Origin: Avena insularis
Taxonomy: Eukaryota > Streptophyta > Magnoliopsida > Poales > Poaceae
Reading direction: 5' to 3'
NCBI GenBank assembly: GCA_023614405.1
Contig: CM042685.1
Location: 231,177,661 to 231,241,660 of the forward strand
Length of the DNA stretch: 64,000 nt
Below are positions 24,680 through 36,290 of the stretch, one piece after another. The number at the start of each line of letters is the position of its first letter. Within the stretch, counting starts at the first letter, position 1. Below the pieces are notes generated by a model. It worked only from the letters and a program-made list of their open reading frames with translations, searched no databases and was not told the origin of the DNA. Position numbers and translations under genes: made by a program.

Positions 24680-27600
24680 ATGGACCTTGCACGCTTTGCT
24701 GCGCCGTTTCTTGTTGTATCATCTTTCATTTCACGTGATTGTATATGCATTTGGTTTTTATCGAGATCGTCATTAGGCGCCAAAGATTTCTACTTTTCTT
24801 GGTAGAATTGAGAGAATTATACCATAGTATGTTCAGACCTACAAACACGGCATTGTAGAGGCGGTCTATGACACATGTAGCAAGCAAAAAACATCAATAG
24901 CACCAAAGGCCATGACAAATGAACAACTATCAAAAGCCGCTGATCAGGTATCATAGTAATAAATTGTAGGACATATACAGGCACAAGAACGGAATAACAG
25001 TGTTTTCAGAACAAAGGGTATTTTTAGAAACAGACAAATAAGTCTAAATAACAAATATACAATTATTTAGAAAAATAAACATATCTAGACATCACCATCT
25101 GAATACTACACGTTTACACCAATGATTTTTCCTCTTGAAGGCAAAAAAGATAACACAACTAAATCCTCTGGATCCAGGTCACCAACTTGCTCCATGACAA
25201 CTAGCAATGCATATATAAAATTCCCACACACCCCTACGGGTAAAAACCTCCTTCGCCACTTGCTCCAACCGTGTAGACACCTCGGTATAAAGGGCACGGT
25301 GTTCCAGTTTTTAAAGACTAGACCACTCCCGGAGTAAGTGTGCATAATGAAAGATGACCTGCATGGGTGAAGACATTTTTGCATCAAAAACCATATTATT
25401 TATACATTAGCCACAACGACCATAGTAATGCAATTTCCCTACATAGTACTTTTTATTTCTTCTCAAAGTACAGAGCAGATTATAGAGAGCAATAATTAAT
25501 TGTGACGAACACTCATTTCACCAACTACTTGCAGGACCAAAACTGAAAATTGGAGGACATATTGTCATACTGATCACTTCTACTCTAGCTATAACTAATT
25601 AATATGTTTATATGTTGTGACTGCTGCACAAGCATTGATCTCTCATCTTTTTTACATTCTATCAATTTGATATGGATAAAAACACATATAGTCATTAGTC
25701 AAAGCATAACAATTTCCAAAAGGTGTTTCTAACTTTTACCACAAATTCATTGAACTGAGCCATATTAATTGGCAACCTTATGTTCAAAATATCTAGAACT
25801 ACAGTATTTCTGAGATAAATAATGAACAAGGTTTTCACAAAAGATGCTTAGTACTTCCCTCTTAACTTGTTTTTTTTTTTTTAAACGAGCGCTTTATTAC
25901 TTAATAATAACTTGTTTTTGTTGGATTATTATCTCTTCCTTGCAACAATTTATTAGTAAAAAACGTAGCCATGAGCTTCTAAGACTATAAACAAGAGAAG
26001 AGGTTCACGGTGTGCATCCAACCTCACCTCCAAGTTGTGTGCTCTTCGTCGAGGGCCAACATTCTATGGGTCACCATTTTCATCGGCGCCGTAGCACCAT
26101 GGAGTCATGGAGAGCTATGGCGAGAGCTTCTACAACCCCAAATCACGCGCTATCAATCGGAGGAACCAACTTGGAATAAACAGTTGGAATTGTTGTTACT
26201 ATACTGATGGAATCAATCACTTCTAGTGTGAACCACTGACCAAGGTGACCCTTTGAATGCGGGAACCTTCAAACGTGCAGTCGTTCTTTAGATCTCACAT
26301 GATTTTTTTCCAAAACCTAGCAAAGCTCCACCAACAGCACAAATAGACATCATTAGAATGCAAGTACTTGTCAAAATTGAACAATCGATAATCAGTATCA
26401 AGAGAACCACTCACTGGAAATAAATCATTATTATTACTATTGGTTACAAATAAAACAATTTTTGATTGCTAGAGACGTAAATGTTTCTACAATAATAGCA
26501 GGCTAGCACCTAGTTTGGCTTTTCATTATTCTTATTCTTTAATAACCAGGTCCTAGAAGAGCCAAATGATATCATAATACTATCATGGACAGTTAATAGC
26601 TTATCCCGCACAAAGGATATCATGATAGACTATTTCCTCAGAAGGAAGACACTAAAGCAACAATTTTGTTCTCAAATGGTGACATGATGAAATAAAGCAT
26701 TATAAAATTCATAGGCCAAACTTTGCTTGTGGAAACACGACTTAACCTTCTATCCAACCAAAGACATTAACATAATACATCAACTATAGAGATGATATGT
26801 ACGAAAATACACTACATTATAAAAACTATAATGAACAAGAGTTATACATTTGTCGACAAGTTAATGGAAAAGAAGGTATCTTGTAAGTATTCTGCTGGAA
26901 AAAAATAGACGACTTCAAAATAGTAAGTTGTGAAGATCTAACTTATGACTGAAAAAGATGAACTTAATATCAAGGAAGAAAAGAAGAACACATATTTTGG
27001 CATGAGTTTTTGCACCTGTCAGTTCTCTGGTTCTCAGGCTCCTGCGTACACAGAAATAGTTTTTAGAACAAGAAAAAACGTAGGAAATAACTAATTCCAT
27101 ATAAGAACATCCCTAGCCTTGTTTATGTCAAGAAATCAGAAGCCACAGCCTTTTCGCCATCTTGACAGTTCTTGCAGGCAATATATACAGCAGAAGATCA
27201 CAAATGGAAATACTCGTGACAATATTCATCTCGTCCGAAGGAAACTAAGCAGCCGCTTGACATGAGGGTTCATGTTGAAAATTAAATCATAAATATATGA
27301 TTATTGTAAGGAAAATACTCCGAGAAATTAACGATTTAAAAAGAGAGTTTTGAAGAAGTCATGAATTTTTCATCCTTGGCATGTGCTTCTTCTTCGTTGT
27401 GTTGGTGTGATTGGCATCTGTAGAGCTAGCATGGGTTATATTTTGCAGCAATTGTCGATTAATAGAGCTAGATATGTTTTCCTATTTACACAAGTGTAGA
27501 TCAAATCAAGTTGTATAGAAGCATGGAAAGGTAAACCAGACCTAAAAAGAGGCAACTATATATCCATGGATAAGTTCAATCTTCTTAATTAGTAGGACTA

Positions 27601-28828
27601 CGAAAACAAATGATGAAGAGAGAAAACTGACATTGTGGAAACATGCACTTACCAACTAAGTGAACACACAAAAAAGGGAAGCTTTAGTCAAATGGCTATG
27701 AATTAATTAAGTCTTAAACTTAGGTAAATGGTCTACCATACGAAAGCGAATAATGCCAATCAGAACATGAAAAGAACAAGTAATAACACAACTGAATCTC
27801 TACTCTTAGAGCATCACCAAAATCCCACAAGACAAACACAAAAGATGCCAGCACGGCCCGGGGAATAAATAGCATGATGCTTACTTGAAGGTTTTTCCAA
27901 TAGTTAGAGTGAATATGTGAGACATATATGCAAAGGTTTATCTGAGGTTGGAAATATAATTCCGAAGACATCATTCCTTTAATGTGAGGTCTTGAGGCAT
28001 AGTTATAGAAGAAAACAGCTGATTATACCAACCACGTACTCTTTCTGGTAGGAGGCAATGAGAAATCAAATGACATGCTTTAGAAAAGCCACCACGGTTA
28101 TATCGAGAGCTTGTTTCGGCTACACATACTAAGATCCTTTTGCATAACATATCACCTGAAATCCTGATTATGCATTGCAGCCCTCTGCAACTTATTAGAT
28201 TTTGAAGCCTTTCATACACCCTGTATGTGTAAAAGTAAGAATTTTAGAAGGTCTGACAATACGTTGAATGGTAATTTATGTATGTTTAAAAGTAGTATGG
28301 AAGGAAAGGAAAAATAACTTGCAGGTAATTTACTTGACTGGTCTAGAAGGTAAGGGAAGATAAATATTCCGATAAGATGACATATTAGTGCAACCAAATA
28401 GGAGAAAGTTTGGGTACTGTCCGAGGAAGGGAGCTACAGCCATCTTACATTTTATCCCCTGTCCGAGCAGTTCTGTATGGAATAAAGTTTCTCATATTAA
28501 ACCTTGACGATCTTTAGTACGATCAAAATCTACACTGAGCTAATATGGGTTTAAATGGGTGATTAAGGAATTTTAATCGATATTTTTACCTCAATGTGAG
28601 CACCACAGTAATACAGAAAATCTACAGTCTAATCAAAGGATCAAGCTACCTAGCTACACTACATATGGGCATGGAATTTAAAATTGTAAATAGGTGCAAA
28701 AGAATATATGGATAAAGTTAAGGGGTTGATGTGATAGCTAGTTAATCATATTCAATCTCCTCCATATCTCTAAGCGTGATGTACATACATCAGCGCCACA
28801 ATCCCAGAAAAGAGAGAATATGAGAAAT
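24680..28828 (-). other. Helitron body, no recognised gene
   Basis: This is mostly AT-rich sequence. Short open frames on the minus strand at 25387-25106 (93 codons, with FKNWNTVPFIPRCLHGW) and 28219-27971 (82 codons) could be captured exon pieces, but I do not recognise either. A GC-rich patch lies at 26010-26200. No helicase or Rep motif was seen. Confidence 0.5.
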
Positions 28829-28832
28829 TTAC

Positions 28833-29152
28833 CTGTAGGAGCACCCTGAACCAACCATGCCCAAGGAGGACGAGGACGGGGGATTACACGGTAGTAGGGA
28901 GGTGATGAAGGCAGAGGCAGCACCAAAAATGGTGATGGCAATGTTGATAGGGAGCAGTTTGCCCAAATCTAGGGTTTGTTGTAGGCGCAGCCGCCTCCTC
29001 CCTTCCACGCGACCCTTGGCCGCCGTTTTCGGGCCCTCGCATCTTCCGCTGCCACTACCATCCCAGCGACATCGAGAGAGGGAATGGCTGTCTGCCAGAG
29101 TTACCATCCGAGGAGAGGAGATCAAGGAACATGGAGGAGGAGATAAAGGCTG
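28833..29152 (-). pseudogene. Captured exon-like fragment in the Helitron, unknown parent gene
   Basis: The minus-strand frame is open, GC-rich and exon-like, and ends at CTACAG|GTAAAT (28833/28832), a good 5' splice site. Its last 45 residues include a hydrophobic stretch (LLPINIAITIFGAASAFITS) followed by CNPPSSSSLGMVGSGCSYR. The upstream part is interrupted by the Gypsy insertion at 29153 and continues on its far side (39771-40080). The hydrophobic segment loosely recalls membrane carriers of the PIN-LIKES type, but I do not claim that identity. No further exons could be matched. Confidence 0.35.
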
Positions 29153-30633
29153 CATCACCATTCTATATCATAATTTACCTCTATTCATTGATATTTGTCT
29201 TATTATGAGGTATTACTTATGGATTTTCATCTCTTTATGCATGTTGGATGATTCTTGGAGGATGGATTGCCGGAGTCTGGATTCTGATGGAAAAGAAGGC
29301 GTTTCAGTGCAATTTCGCGAAGATCAGAAAAATACCAGAAAAATATGGAAACATATTAATTTACAAGATGACGAAGGAAGCCAGAAGGAGGAGCGAAAGG
29401 GGGGGCCTCAGGGGCCCCACACCCCCCTAGGCGCGGCCCCACCTGACCCCGCGCCTAGGGCAGGTGTGGCCCACCTGCCCGGCCTCTGACTCCGCCCCTT
29501 TGCCTATATCTTCCCTTCAAAACCCTAAGGCTCAGGGAGCAACCACATATAGATTTCCGCCACCTCTGAGGGGGGCAGAAAACTTCGAGAGAGAAAGATC
29601 TCTCCGGCAGACAAATTCTATCGGGGGAATTCCTTCCCGGAGAGGGGAGACCGTCGCCATCAACACCATCGTCAAGCTAGGCTTCATTGGGATCATCATC
29701 ATCCACACCATCATCTCCACCAGCACCATCATCATCACTCCGTCCCACTGTAACAATTGTGTTGGATATTGCTTAGTTCATTAGGGGAAACTTTCCTGGT
29801 GTTGATTACTATTGTAGTTGATGCTTGTGAGTGGAACCATTGGATACTGTTTATGTTCAGATTGTTATCCATTATCATATCATCTTTGATCTTGATCCAT
29901 ATCATGTCTTGTGAGTAGTTCGTTTAGTTCTTGAGGACATGGGAGAAGTCATGTTGTTAGTAGTGAATCTGTGATGAGTTATTATTCAATGGTTTAGTAT
30001 TTAATTTTGGTGCTATTTTTCTAGTGGTGTCATGTGAACGTCGACTACATGACACTTCACAATTTATGGGCCTAGGGGATGCATTGTGTATTTGGCTACT
30101 AATTGTGGGATTGCCGGAGTGACAGAAATCTGAACCCCCGTTAGGACACCTTTGCACAAGGGAGCGTATGGTCTCAGAGTTTAAGGTTGTGGTTAGATTT
30201 ATATCTTAATTACTTTCCTGTAGTTACGGATGTTTGCAGGGGGTTTAATCACAAGTATGTATTAGTCCTAGGAAGGGCGGTATGTTAGCACAGGTTCACC
30301 CACACAATACTTACAAACACCAGAGAAGAGTACTCAGCTATTTGAAGCGAAAACACTTGACAGAATTCTCATGTGTCCTCGAGAACGTTTGGTCCTTATA
30401 AGTATTTCCACCGGCTTGTCCTTTGCTAAGAAAGGATTGGGCCACTTGCTCCGTTTGTTACATTACTTGCTCTTTGTTTTGTTGCCTTGTCGAAAACCAC
30501 TAAAATTCTGTTTGCTAAGTATTCGAGGATTTCTGCTCCATACCACACTGTTCAAAGACCTTCGCCTCGTTGGGATCGACACTCCTATTTATCAAAAGTA
30601 CTATGATACACCCCCTATACTTGTGGGTCATCA
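29153..30633 (+). repeat. 5' LTR of the Gypsy element, missing its first 16 bp
   Basis: This LTR begins at CATCACCATTC, equivalent to 38276 in the 3' LTR. TGATACGCCCAATTTT is absent, so the element start was deleted. It ends ...TTGTGGGTCATCA. It contains the GC-rich CCTAGGCGCGGCCC-like block (29400-29470), a CATCATCATC-type tract (29690-29740) and a probable TATA-containing U3 region (GCCTATATCTTCC at 29502). Confidence 0.9.
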
Positions 30634-30644
30634 AGACTATTTTC

Positions 30645-30661
30645 TGGCGCCGTTGCCGGGG
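30645..30661 (+). other. Primer-binding site of the Gypsy element
   Basis: TGGCGCCGTTGCCGGGG lies 11 bp downstream of the 5' LTR end. This is the familiar tRNA-primed site of Athila-like Gypsy elements. Confidence 0.88.
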
Positions 30662-30749
30662 AGTGAAGCGCTATTGAAGAGTGGAACTAGTAAGGGAAAC
30701 TTTCACTGTGAGTATTGCTCTTGTTACTGCTTGTTACTTTGTTTCCAAC

Positions 30750-32225
30750 ATGGATAACCCACTTGGTTTTCTGTTTGGGAAAACTACTACCACTTCTAGG
30801 GTAGTAGATGAACCACCTTCTGTTGAGATAGATCCTTTTAAGATACCTACAAGTATTGTTAATCGTGTTATGGATAATTATTATTTTTGGGATGAAACTG
30901 TCCATCCCGGTGATCACTTGCTTTTTATCCATGAATTATGCGGGTTGTTTAAGTGTGCAGGTATCAGAACTGAACAGGTGAAGAAGAAGTTACTCTCCAT
31001 ATCCTTGAAAGGGAGAGCTGAAGAATGGTATAAGCTGCTGAAGAATGGACAATCCATGGAATAGGAGGAGATGGCATCTCTCTTTTACTCTAAATTTTAT
31101 CCTCACAGTGAAATTCATAAGGATAGAAACCTTATATATAACTTTTGGCGTCTTGATGGAGAAAGTACAGCTCAAGCTTGGGGGAGATTGAAATTACTAA
31201 TGCTTAAATGCCCTATTCATGAACTCCCTAACAATATATTCTCAATAACTTTTATGCTAGGCTTTCTCTTCATGATAAAGATTTACTATATGCTTCTTGT
31301 GCTGGATCATTCATACGTATGAAGGAAGAAGCTAAATGGGATCTACTAGACCGTATTCAAGAGAACACTGAAGCTTGGGATAATAACAAAGGAAGAAAGT
31401 CAGATATAAACTATGATTATGATTGCATTAAATCTTTTATGGGAACTGATGACTTCCGTGATATTAGCAATAAGTTTGGTCTTGATCCTCAAGTTCTTGT
31501 AAAATGTTTTAATGTCTTTGCCTCTTATATTGAAATTCCCAAGAAAGAGTGGGACAAGTACCATGCTCCTTATAAAGACATTGTCACCCATGTTCCTACT
31601 AGCACAGAGGTTTGCACTGTTGATCCTATTTTCCCTGAACTTTATGTTGAGAAAATCACTTTTCCCTCCAAGGTAAGGGAGCATTCTATTATGGCTAATG
31701 TGGTTAGCAAAAGCGCAAAGAAAACTGTAGGGCCCAATGAGCTTATTGATATTGAGCCTGTGGTAGCTATTGTGAAAGATCTTGTCACTAGAACTATAGA
31801 GGATGAGCATATTGTCTTCTGTGAAGACACTACTAATATTGTTTCTCATCCTAAGAAAGTTAGAAAAGCTAGTGTCCCTATGCTTTCTATTAAAATTGGT
31901 AGTCATAGCTACTATGGTTTATGTGATATTGGTGCTAGTTCTAGTGCTATTCCTTATGAGCTTTATAGGGAATTATGCATGAGATTGGTCCTTGTGAGCT
32001 TGAGGACATTGATGTGGTTATTCACCTTGCTAATAGAGAGAAAGTTTGCCCCATTCGTATTTTAAGAGATGTGGAGGCCCTTTGTGTGGTAAGATTAGAT
32101 ATCCTGCTATTTTCTATTACTTGGTAAAGAAGCTAGTAAAACCTATCCTATTATCTTTGGTAGACCCTTTCTGAATACTTGTGGGGCTATCATAGATTGT
32201 AGGAAGGAAAAAGTTTTGACTAAGT
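30750..32225 (+). pseudogene. gag and aspartic protease of the Gypsy element, disrupted
   Basis: Gag begins at ATG 30750 (MDNPLGFLFGKTTTTSR). It continues through the block KGRAEEWYKLL to a premature TAG at 31062-31064, where related gags have Trp. The same frame resumes (FYSKFYPHSEIHKDRN, LDGESTAQAWGRLKLL) and is lost by a frameshift near 31235. The frame from 31319 carries MKEEAKWDLLDRIQEN and then the protease active site CDIGASSSAIP (Asp codon at 31925-31927). A second frameshift near 31975 separates the end of the protease. Protease would normally release RT and integrase from the polyprotein. No functional product is expected. Confidence 0.88.
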
Positions 32226-33612
32226 TTGCTAGAGAGTCTTATGAGTTTAACTTTTCCAAATTTGCCAAAACTCCTTATGAAAAATGAACTGCCTAATGAG
32301 GATTTCAGGGTTGAACAACTTTCTGCTATTTCTCTTGCTCCTAACAATGCCTTGCAACAGTTCATGGAAGATCATGAAAGTGATGCCTTCATGAAGGAAA
32401 GAAATGAGATTGACGAGGTTTTCCTTCGTCAGCCTGAGTTACTTAAGCATAATCTACCCGTGGAAGATTTGGGTACCACACTACCACCTAAAGGGGACAC
32501 GGTTTTCGAAATAAAACCTTTACCAGATGATATTAAATATGCTTATCTTGATGATAAGAAAATATATCCTGTTATTATTAGTTCTAAACTTTCAAGAAAG
32601 GAAGAAGAAAGGTTATTGGAGATATTGAAGAAACACCGAGGAGCTATGGGCTATACTCTTGATGATTTAAAGGGGATTTCTCCTACTATATGTCAGCATG
32701 CTATTAATATAGAGCCTGATGCAAAACCAGTTGTTGAGCACCAACGTTGTCTAAATCCTAAGATGAAGGATGTGGTAAGAAATGAGGTATTAAAACTCCT
32801 TGATGCTGGTATTATTTATCCTATTGCTGATAGTAAATGGGTTAGCCTTGTTCATTGTGTTCCCAAGAAAGGGGGAATAATTGTTGTGCCTAATGAGGAT
32901 AATGAGCTTATACCCCAAAGAGTAGTAGTTGGGTATAGAATGTGCATTGATTTTATAAAGATTAATAAAGTTACTAAGAAAGATCATTATCTTTTGCCCT
33001 TTATCGATCAAATGCTTGAGAGGTTATCCAAAAAGACTCACTTTTGCTTTCTTGATGGTTATTCTGGGTTTTCTCAAATTGCTGTGAAAGCACAGGACCA
33101 AGAGAAAACTACTTTCAGTTGTCCTTATGGTACTTATGCTTATAGGCATATGCCTTTTGGTTTAAGTAATGCTCCTGCTACCTTTCAAAGATGTATGTCT
33201 ACTACTTTCATGGTTTTTGTGAAGAAATTGTGGAGGTTTTCATGGACGATTTTTCCGTCTATGGGACTTCTTTTGATAACTGTTTGCACAACCTTGATAA
33301 AGTTTTGCAGAGATGTGAAGAAACCAACCTTGTGCTTAATTGGGAGAAATGCCATTTCATGGTTAATGAGGGGATTGTCCTTGGACACAAGATCTCTGAA
33401 AGAGGCATTGAAGTTGATAGAGCCAAAATTGAAGCAATTGAGAAGATGCCTTGTCCTAGAGATATCAAAGGTATTCGTAGTATCCTTGGTCATGCTGGTT
33501 TCTATAGGAGGTTTATTAAAGATTTCTCCAAAATTTCAAATCCCCTTACTAATCTTCTTCAAAAAATGTACCTTTTGTTTTTGATGATGATTGTAAGGAA
33601 GCTTTTGAAACT
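32226..33612 (+). pseudogene. Gypsy reverse transcriptase, frameshifted
   Basis: Frame 32226-33584 contains the RT entry region (KHRGAMGYTLDDLKGI), AGIIYPIADSKWVS, VHCVPKKGG, MCIDFIKINKVTKKDHY, FLDGYSGFSQI and the MPFGLSNAPATFQRCM motif. Near 33200 the frame shifts, and the catalytic box FMDDFSVYG continues in the frame of 33191-33616 (FMDD at 33239-33250), with VLNWEKCHFM, LGHKISERGIEVD and the FYRRFIKDFS tail. All RT landmarks are present but in two frames, so the enzyme is dead. Confidence 0.92.
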
Positions 33613-34254
33613 TTGAAGAAAGCTTTGACAACTGCTCCTATAGTCCAACCACATGATTGGAGTTTACCTTTTGAAATTATGTGTGATGCTAGTGATTTTG
33701 CTGTGGGTGATGTCCTGGGACAACGTGTTGACAAGAAGTTAAATGGCATTCATTATGCTAGCAAGACACTAGATGCTGCTCAAAAGAATTATGCTACTAC
33801 TGAAAAGGAGTTCTTAGCTGTAATCTTTGCTTGTGATAAGTTTAGACCTTATATTGTTGATTCCAAGGTTACTGTTCATACTGATCATGCAGCTATTAAA
33901 TACCTTATGACGAAGAAGGACGCTAAGCCTAGGCTTATAAGGTTGGTGTTGCTTTTGCAAGAGTTTGGTCTGCATATTGTGGATAGGAAATGTGCTGATA
34001 ATCCTGTTGCTGATAATTTATCTCGTTTGGAAAACATTTCTTTTGACCCTTTGCCTATTAATGATAGTTTTCCAAATGAGCAGTTAGCTGCAATAAGGGT
34101 AAGTCCATATGAGAGTCCTTGGTATGCTGATTATGCTAACTTTATTGTTTCCAAGTATTTGCCTCCAACCTTTACATCCCAGCAAAGAAGGAAATTGTTT
34201 TATGATCTAAGGCATTACTTTTGGATGAACCACACTTATATAAAGAAGGAGTAG
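33613..34254 (+). pseudogene. Gypsy RNase H domain, separated by a frameshift
   Basis: The frame reads [15 protein letters not shown], then [53 protein letters not shown] and [13 protein letters not shown], the order of a Gypsy RNase H. It is joined to RT only by a frameshift near 33570. The stop at 34252-34254 (TAG) cuts it from integrase, where intact relatives read through. Confidence 0.9.
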
Positions 34255-35456
34255 ATGGTATTATGCGAAGATGTGTTCCAGAATTTGAACAACAAGAGAT
34301 ATTGAGAAAATGTCATGGCGGTGCTTATGGAGGACATCATGCTAGGGATAGGACTGCACAAAAGGTTTTATGATCTGGATTTTATTGGCCTACCCTTTTT
34401 AAAGATGCAAGGAAGTTTGTATTATCATGTGATGAATGCCAACAAGTAGGTAACATCTCTAGACGCAATGAAATGCCTATGAATTATTCTCTTATTATTG
34501 AACATTTTGATTGTTGGGGATTTGACTTTATGGGGCATTTTCCTCCTTCAAAAGGGTATACACATATTCTTGTTGTTGTTGACTATGTTACAAAGTGGGT
34601 AGAAGCCATACCTACAAAAAGTGCTAATGGTAAGACCTCTTTGAAAATGCTCAAAGATGTTATTTTTCCTAGGTTCGGTGTGCCTAGATATCTCATGACT
34701 GATGGAGGCTCTCATTTTATTCATGGGGTTTTTATAAAAACTCTCGCTAAGTATGATGTAAACCACAGAATAGCTTCAGCTTATCACCCCCAAACTAGTG
34801 GGCAAGTAGAACTTTCCAATAGGGAAATCAAATCTATCTTGCAGAAGACTACCAATAGATCTAGGAAAAATTGGGCTAAAAAGTTGAATGACGTTTTGTG
34901 GGCTTATAGAACTGCATATAAAAATCCTATGGGGATGTATCCTTACAAAATGGTCTATGGGAAAGCTTGTCACTTGCCTTTAGAATTAGAACACAAAGCT
35001 TATTGGGCAGTGAAAGAGTTGAATAGAGACTTTATACTTGCTGGTGAAAAAATACTGCTTGACTTAAGTAATCTAGATCAGTGGAGAGGTGAAGCTTACG
35101 AAAATTTTAGGCTCTTTAAGGAAAAAGTAAAAAGATGGCATGATAGGAGAATTCTCAAAAGGGAGTTCCATGTTGGTGAGAAAGTTCTTTTGTATAGGTC
35201 TCGTCTCATATTTTTTGCAGGGAAACTACTCTCCAAATGGGAAAGATCTTTTGTTATCAAGGAAATGTACCGTTCAGGTGCCATCAAAATTTCTTCTCTA
35301 AAGGATGACACAACACATGTGGTGAATGGTCAAAGACTAAAACATTATATTTCTAGAGATTCTTATAACGAATATGTTGATGTTATTCAAATGATAACCC
35401 CAGAAGAATTTATCAGAAGCCAAACACCAGAAACTGCAGAGTTCGTCCTTGAATAG
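34255..35456 (+). pseudogene. Gypsy integrase
   Basis: The zinc-binding start lies in 34256-34450 (RCHGGAYGGHH-like text and SCDECQQ), with an in-frame TGA near 34371. The long frame 34473-35456 holds the catalytic core: Asp in GFDFMGHFPPS, Asp in LMTDGGSHF, Glu in VELSNREIKSIL, that is, a complete D,D,E triad. KNWAKKLNDVLWAYRTAYK and a C-terminal part with FHVGEKVLLYRSRL follow. The core is readable, but the upstream stop and the broken pol make it non-functional. Integrase would insert the DNA copy into the genome. Confidence 0.9.
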
Positions 35457-35848
35457 GTAAAAGTGATGAAAACAGAAGGTTCGTGAAACTCCAATCTTTT
35501 TATATTTTTGATGTTTTTAATACATAAGGGAAGTTACGAGACAAAACTGAAAAGGAAATGGAGCCCGGGGTGGACAAACCCACCCCAGGCGCAGGCCCAG
35601 CCTGGCCGCGCCTGGAGGGGGTGTTCCACCCGGCCTCCGACTCTGCTTTGTTTCTGTGTCAATACCTTCCTTATGCCTTGAAACTTCGTAATATAGAACC
35701 CCCCGGGTTCCCCGAGGTTCTTGCATCATGTTCTCATCATGTTTTTGTTTCGATCTGTTTCTGTCAGGAAAATTCTTAGATTTGGAGCCTCAATGTCTCC
35801 TCTGGATCACCCACGGAGGATTCCTCTGCGGACGTCCTCAACCCGTAC

Positions 35849-36124
35849 ATGTATGAGTTGAGGATTCATCCCAAAGAGTTGATCCTCAAAGAGGGGAAGG
35901 TAGAGATGAAAGAAGTTCAAGGCCCTAAAGGAGAAGGCAGTCTGGAAGACAGGATAGAAGCGTTGGAACAAGAAGTTTTCAGGTACAAGAAGATGGAAGA
36001 ACGCGAAGTGGATGTTATTCACAAGATAAGTTTAGAACTCATCACCAAGCACGAGGGAGAAGTTGCTGAGCTCCGAGAAGAGATCTCCTCACTCCGTCAT
36101 ACCACCAATCAATTGCAAGAATAG
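35849..36124 (+). CDS. Coiled-coil frame after integrase in the Gypsy element
   Basis: This is a charged 91-codon frame with heptad-like text (LEDRIEALEQEVFRYKKMEE, then EGEVAELREEISSLRHTTNQLQE), predicted to form a coiled coil. It ends with TAG at 36122-36124. The same frame continues past the stop (LYDIHNQNYEYEARFDRI) to TAA at 36288-36290, so the intact protein was probably longer. It lies in the position of the env-like gene in Athila elements but has no signal peptide or transmembrane segment. Function unknown. Confidence 0.6.
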   Translation: MYELRIHPKELILKEGKVEMKEVQGPKGEGSLEDRIEALEQEVFRYKKMEEREVDVIHKISLELITKHEGEVAELREEISSLRHTTNQLQE

Positions 36125-36290
36125 CTCTATGACATACATAATCAAAACTATGAGTATGAGGCTAGATTTGATCGCATAAGCTCTGCTGCTAGTTTCAGGA
36201 TTGCAGAGACAAGGACATCCTTTTTGGATGGGGAACCATTGCCTTGGAAGTTTTATGATGACAAGAGAACACCACCACCGAAGGAGTAAT

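Noticed and set aside
28829..29161. Minus-strand frame as a PIN-LIKES auxin carrier gene
   Set aside because: Only a loose resemblance of one hydrophobic segment. No other exons, and the frame is cut by a Gypsy insertion. Kept only as an unidentified captured fragment.
35849..36290. Envelope gene of an Athila-type element
   Set aside because: No signal peptide, transmembrane segment or cleavage site; the text is a coiled coil.
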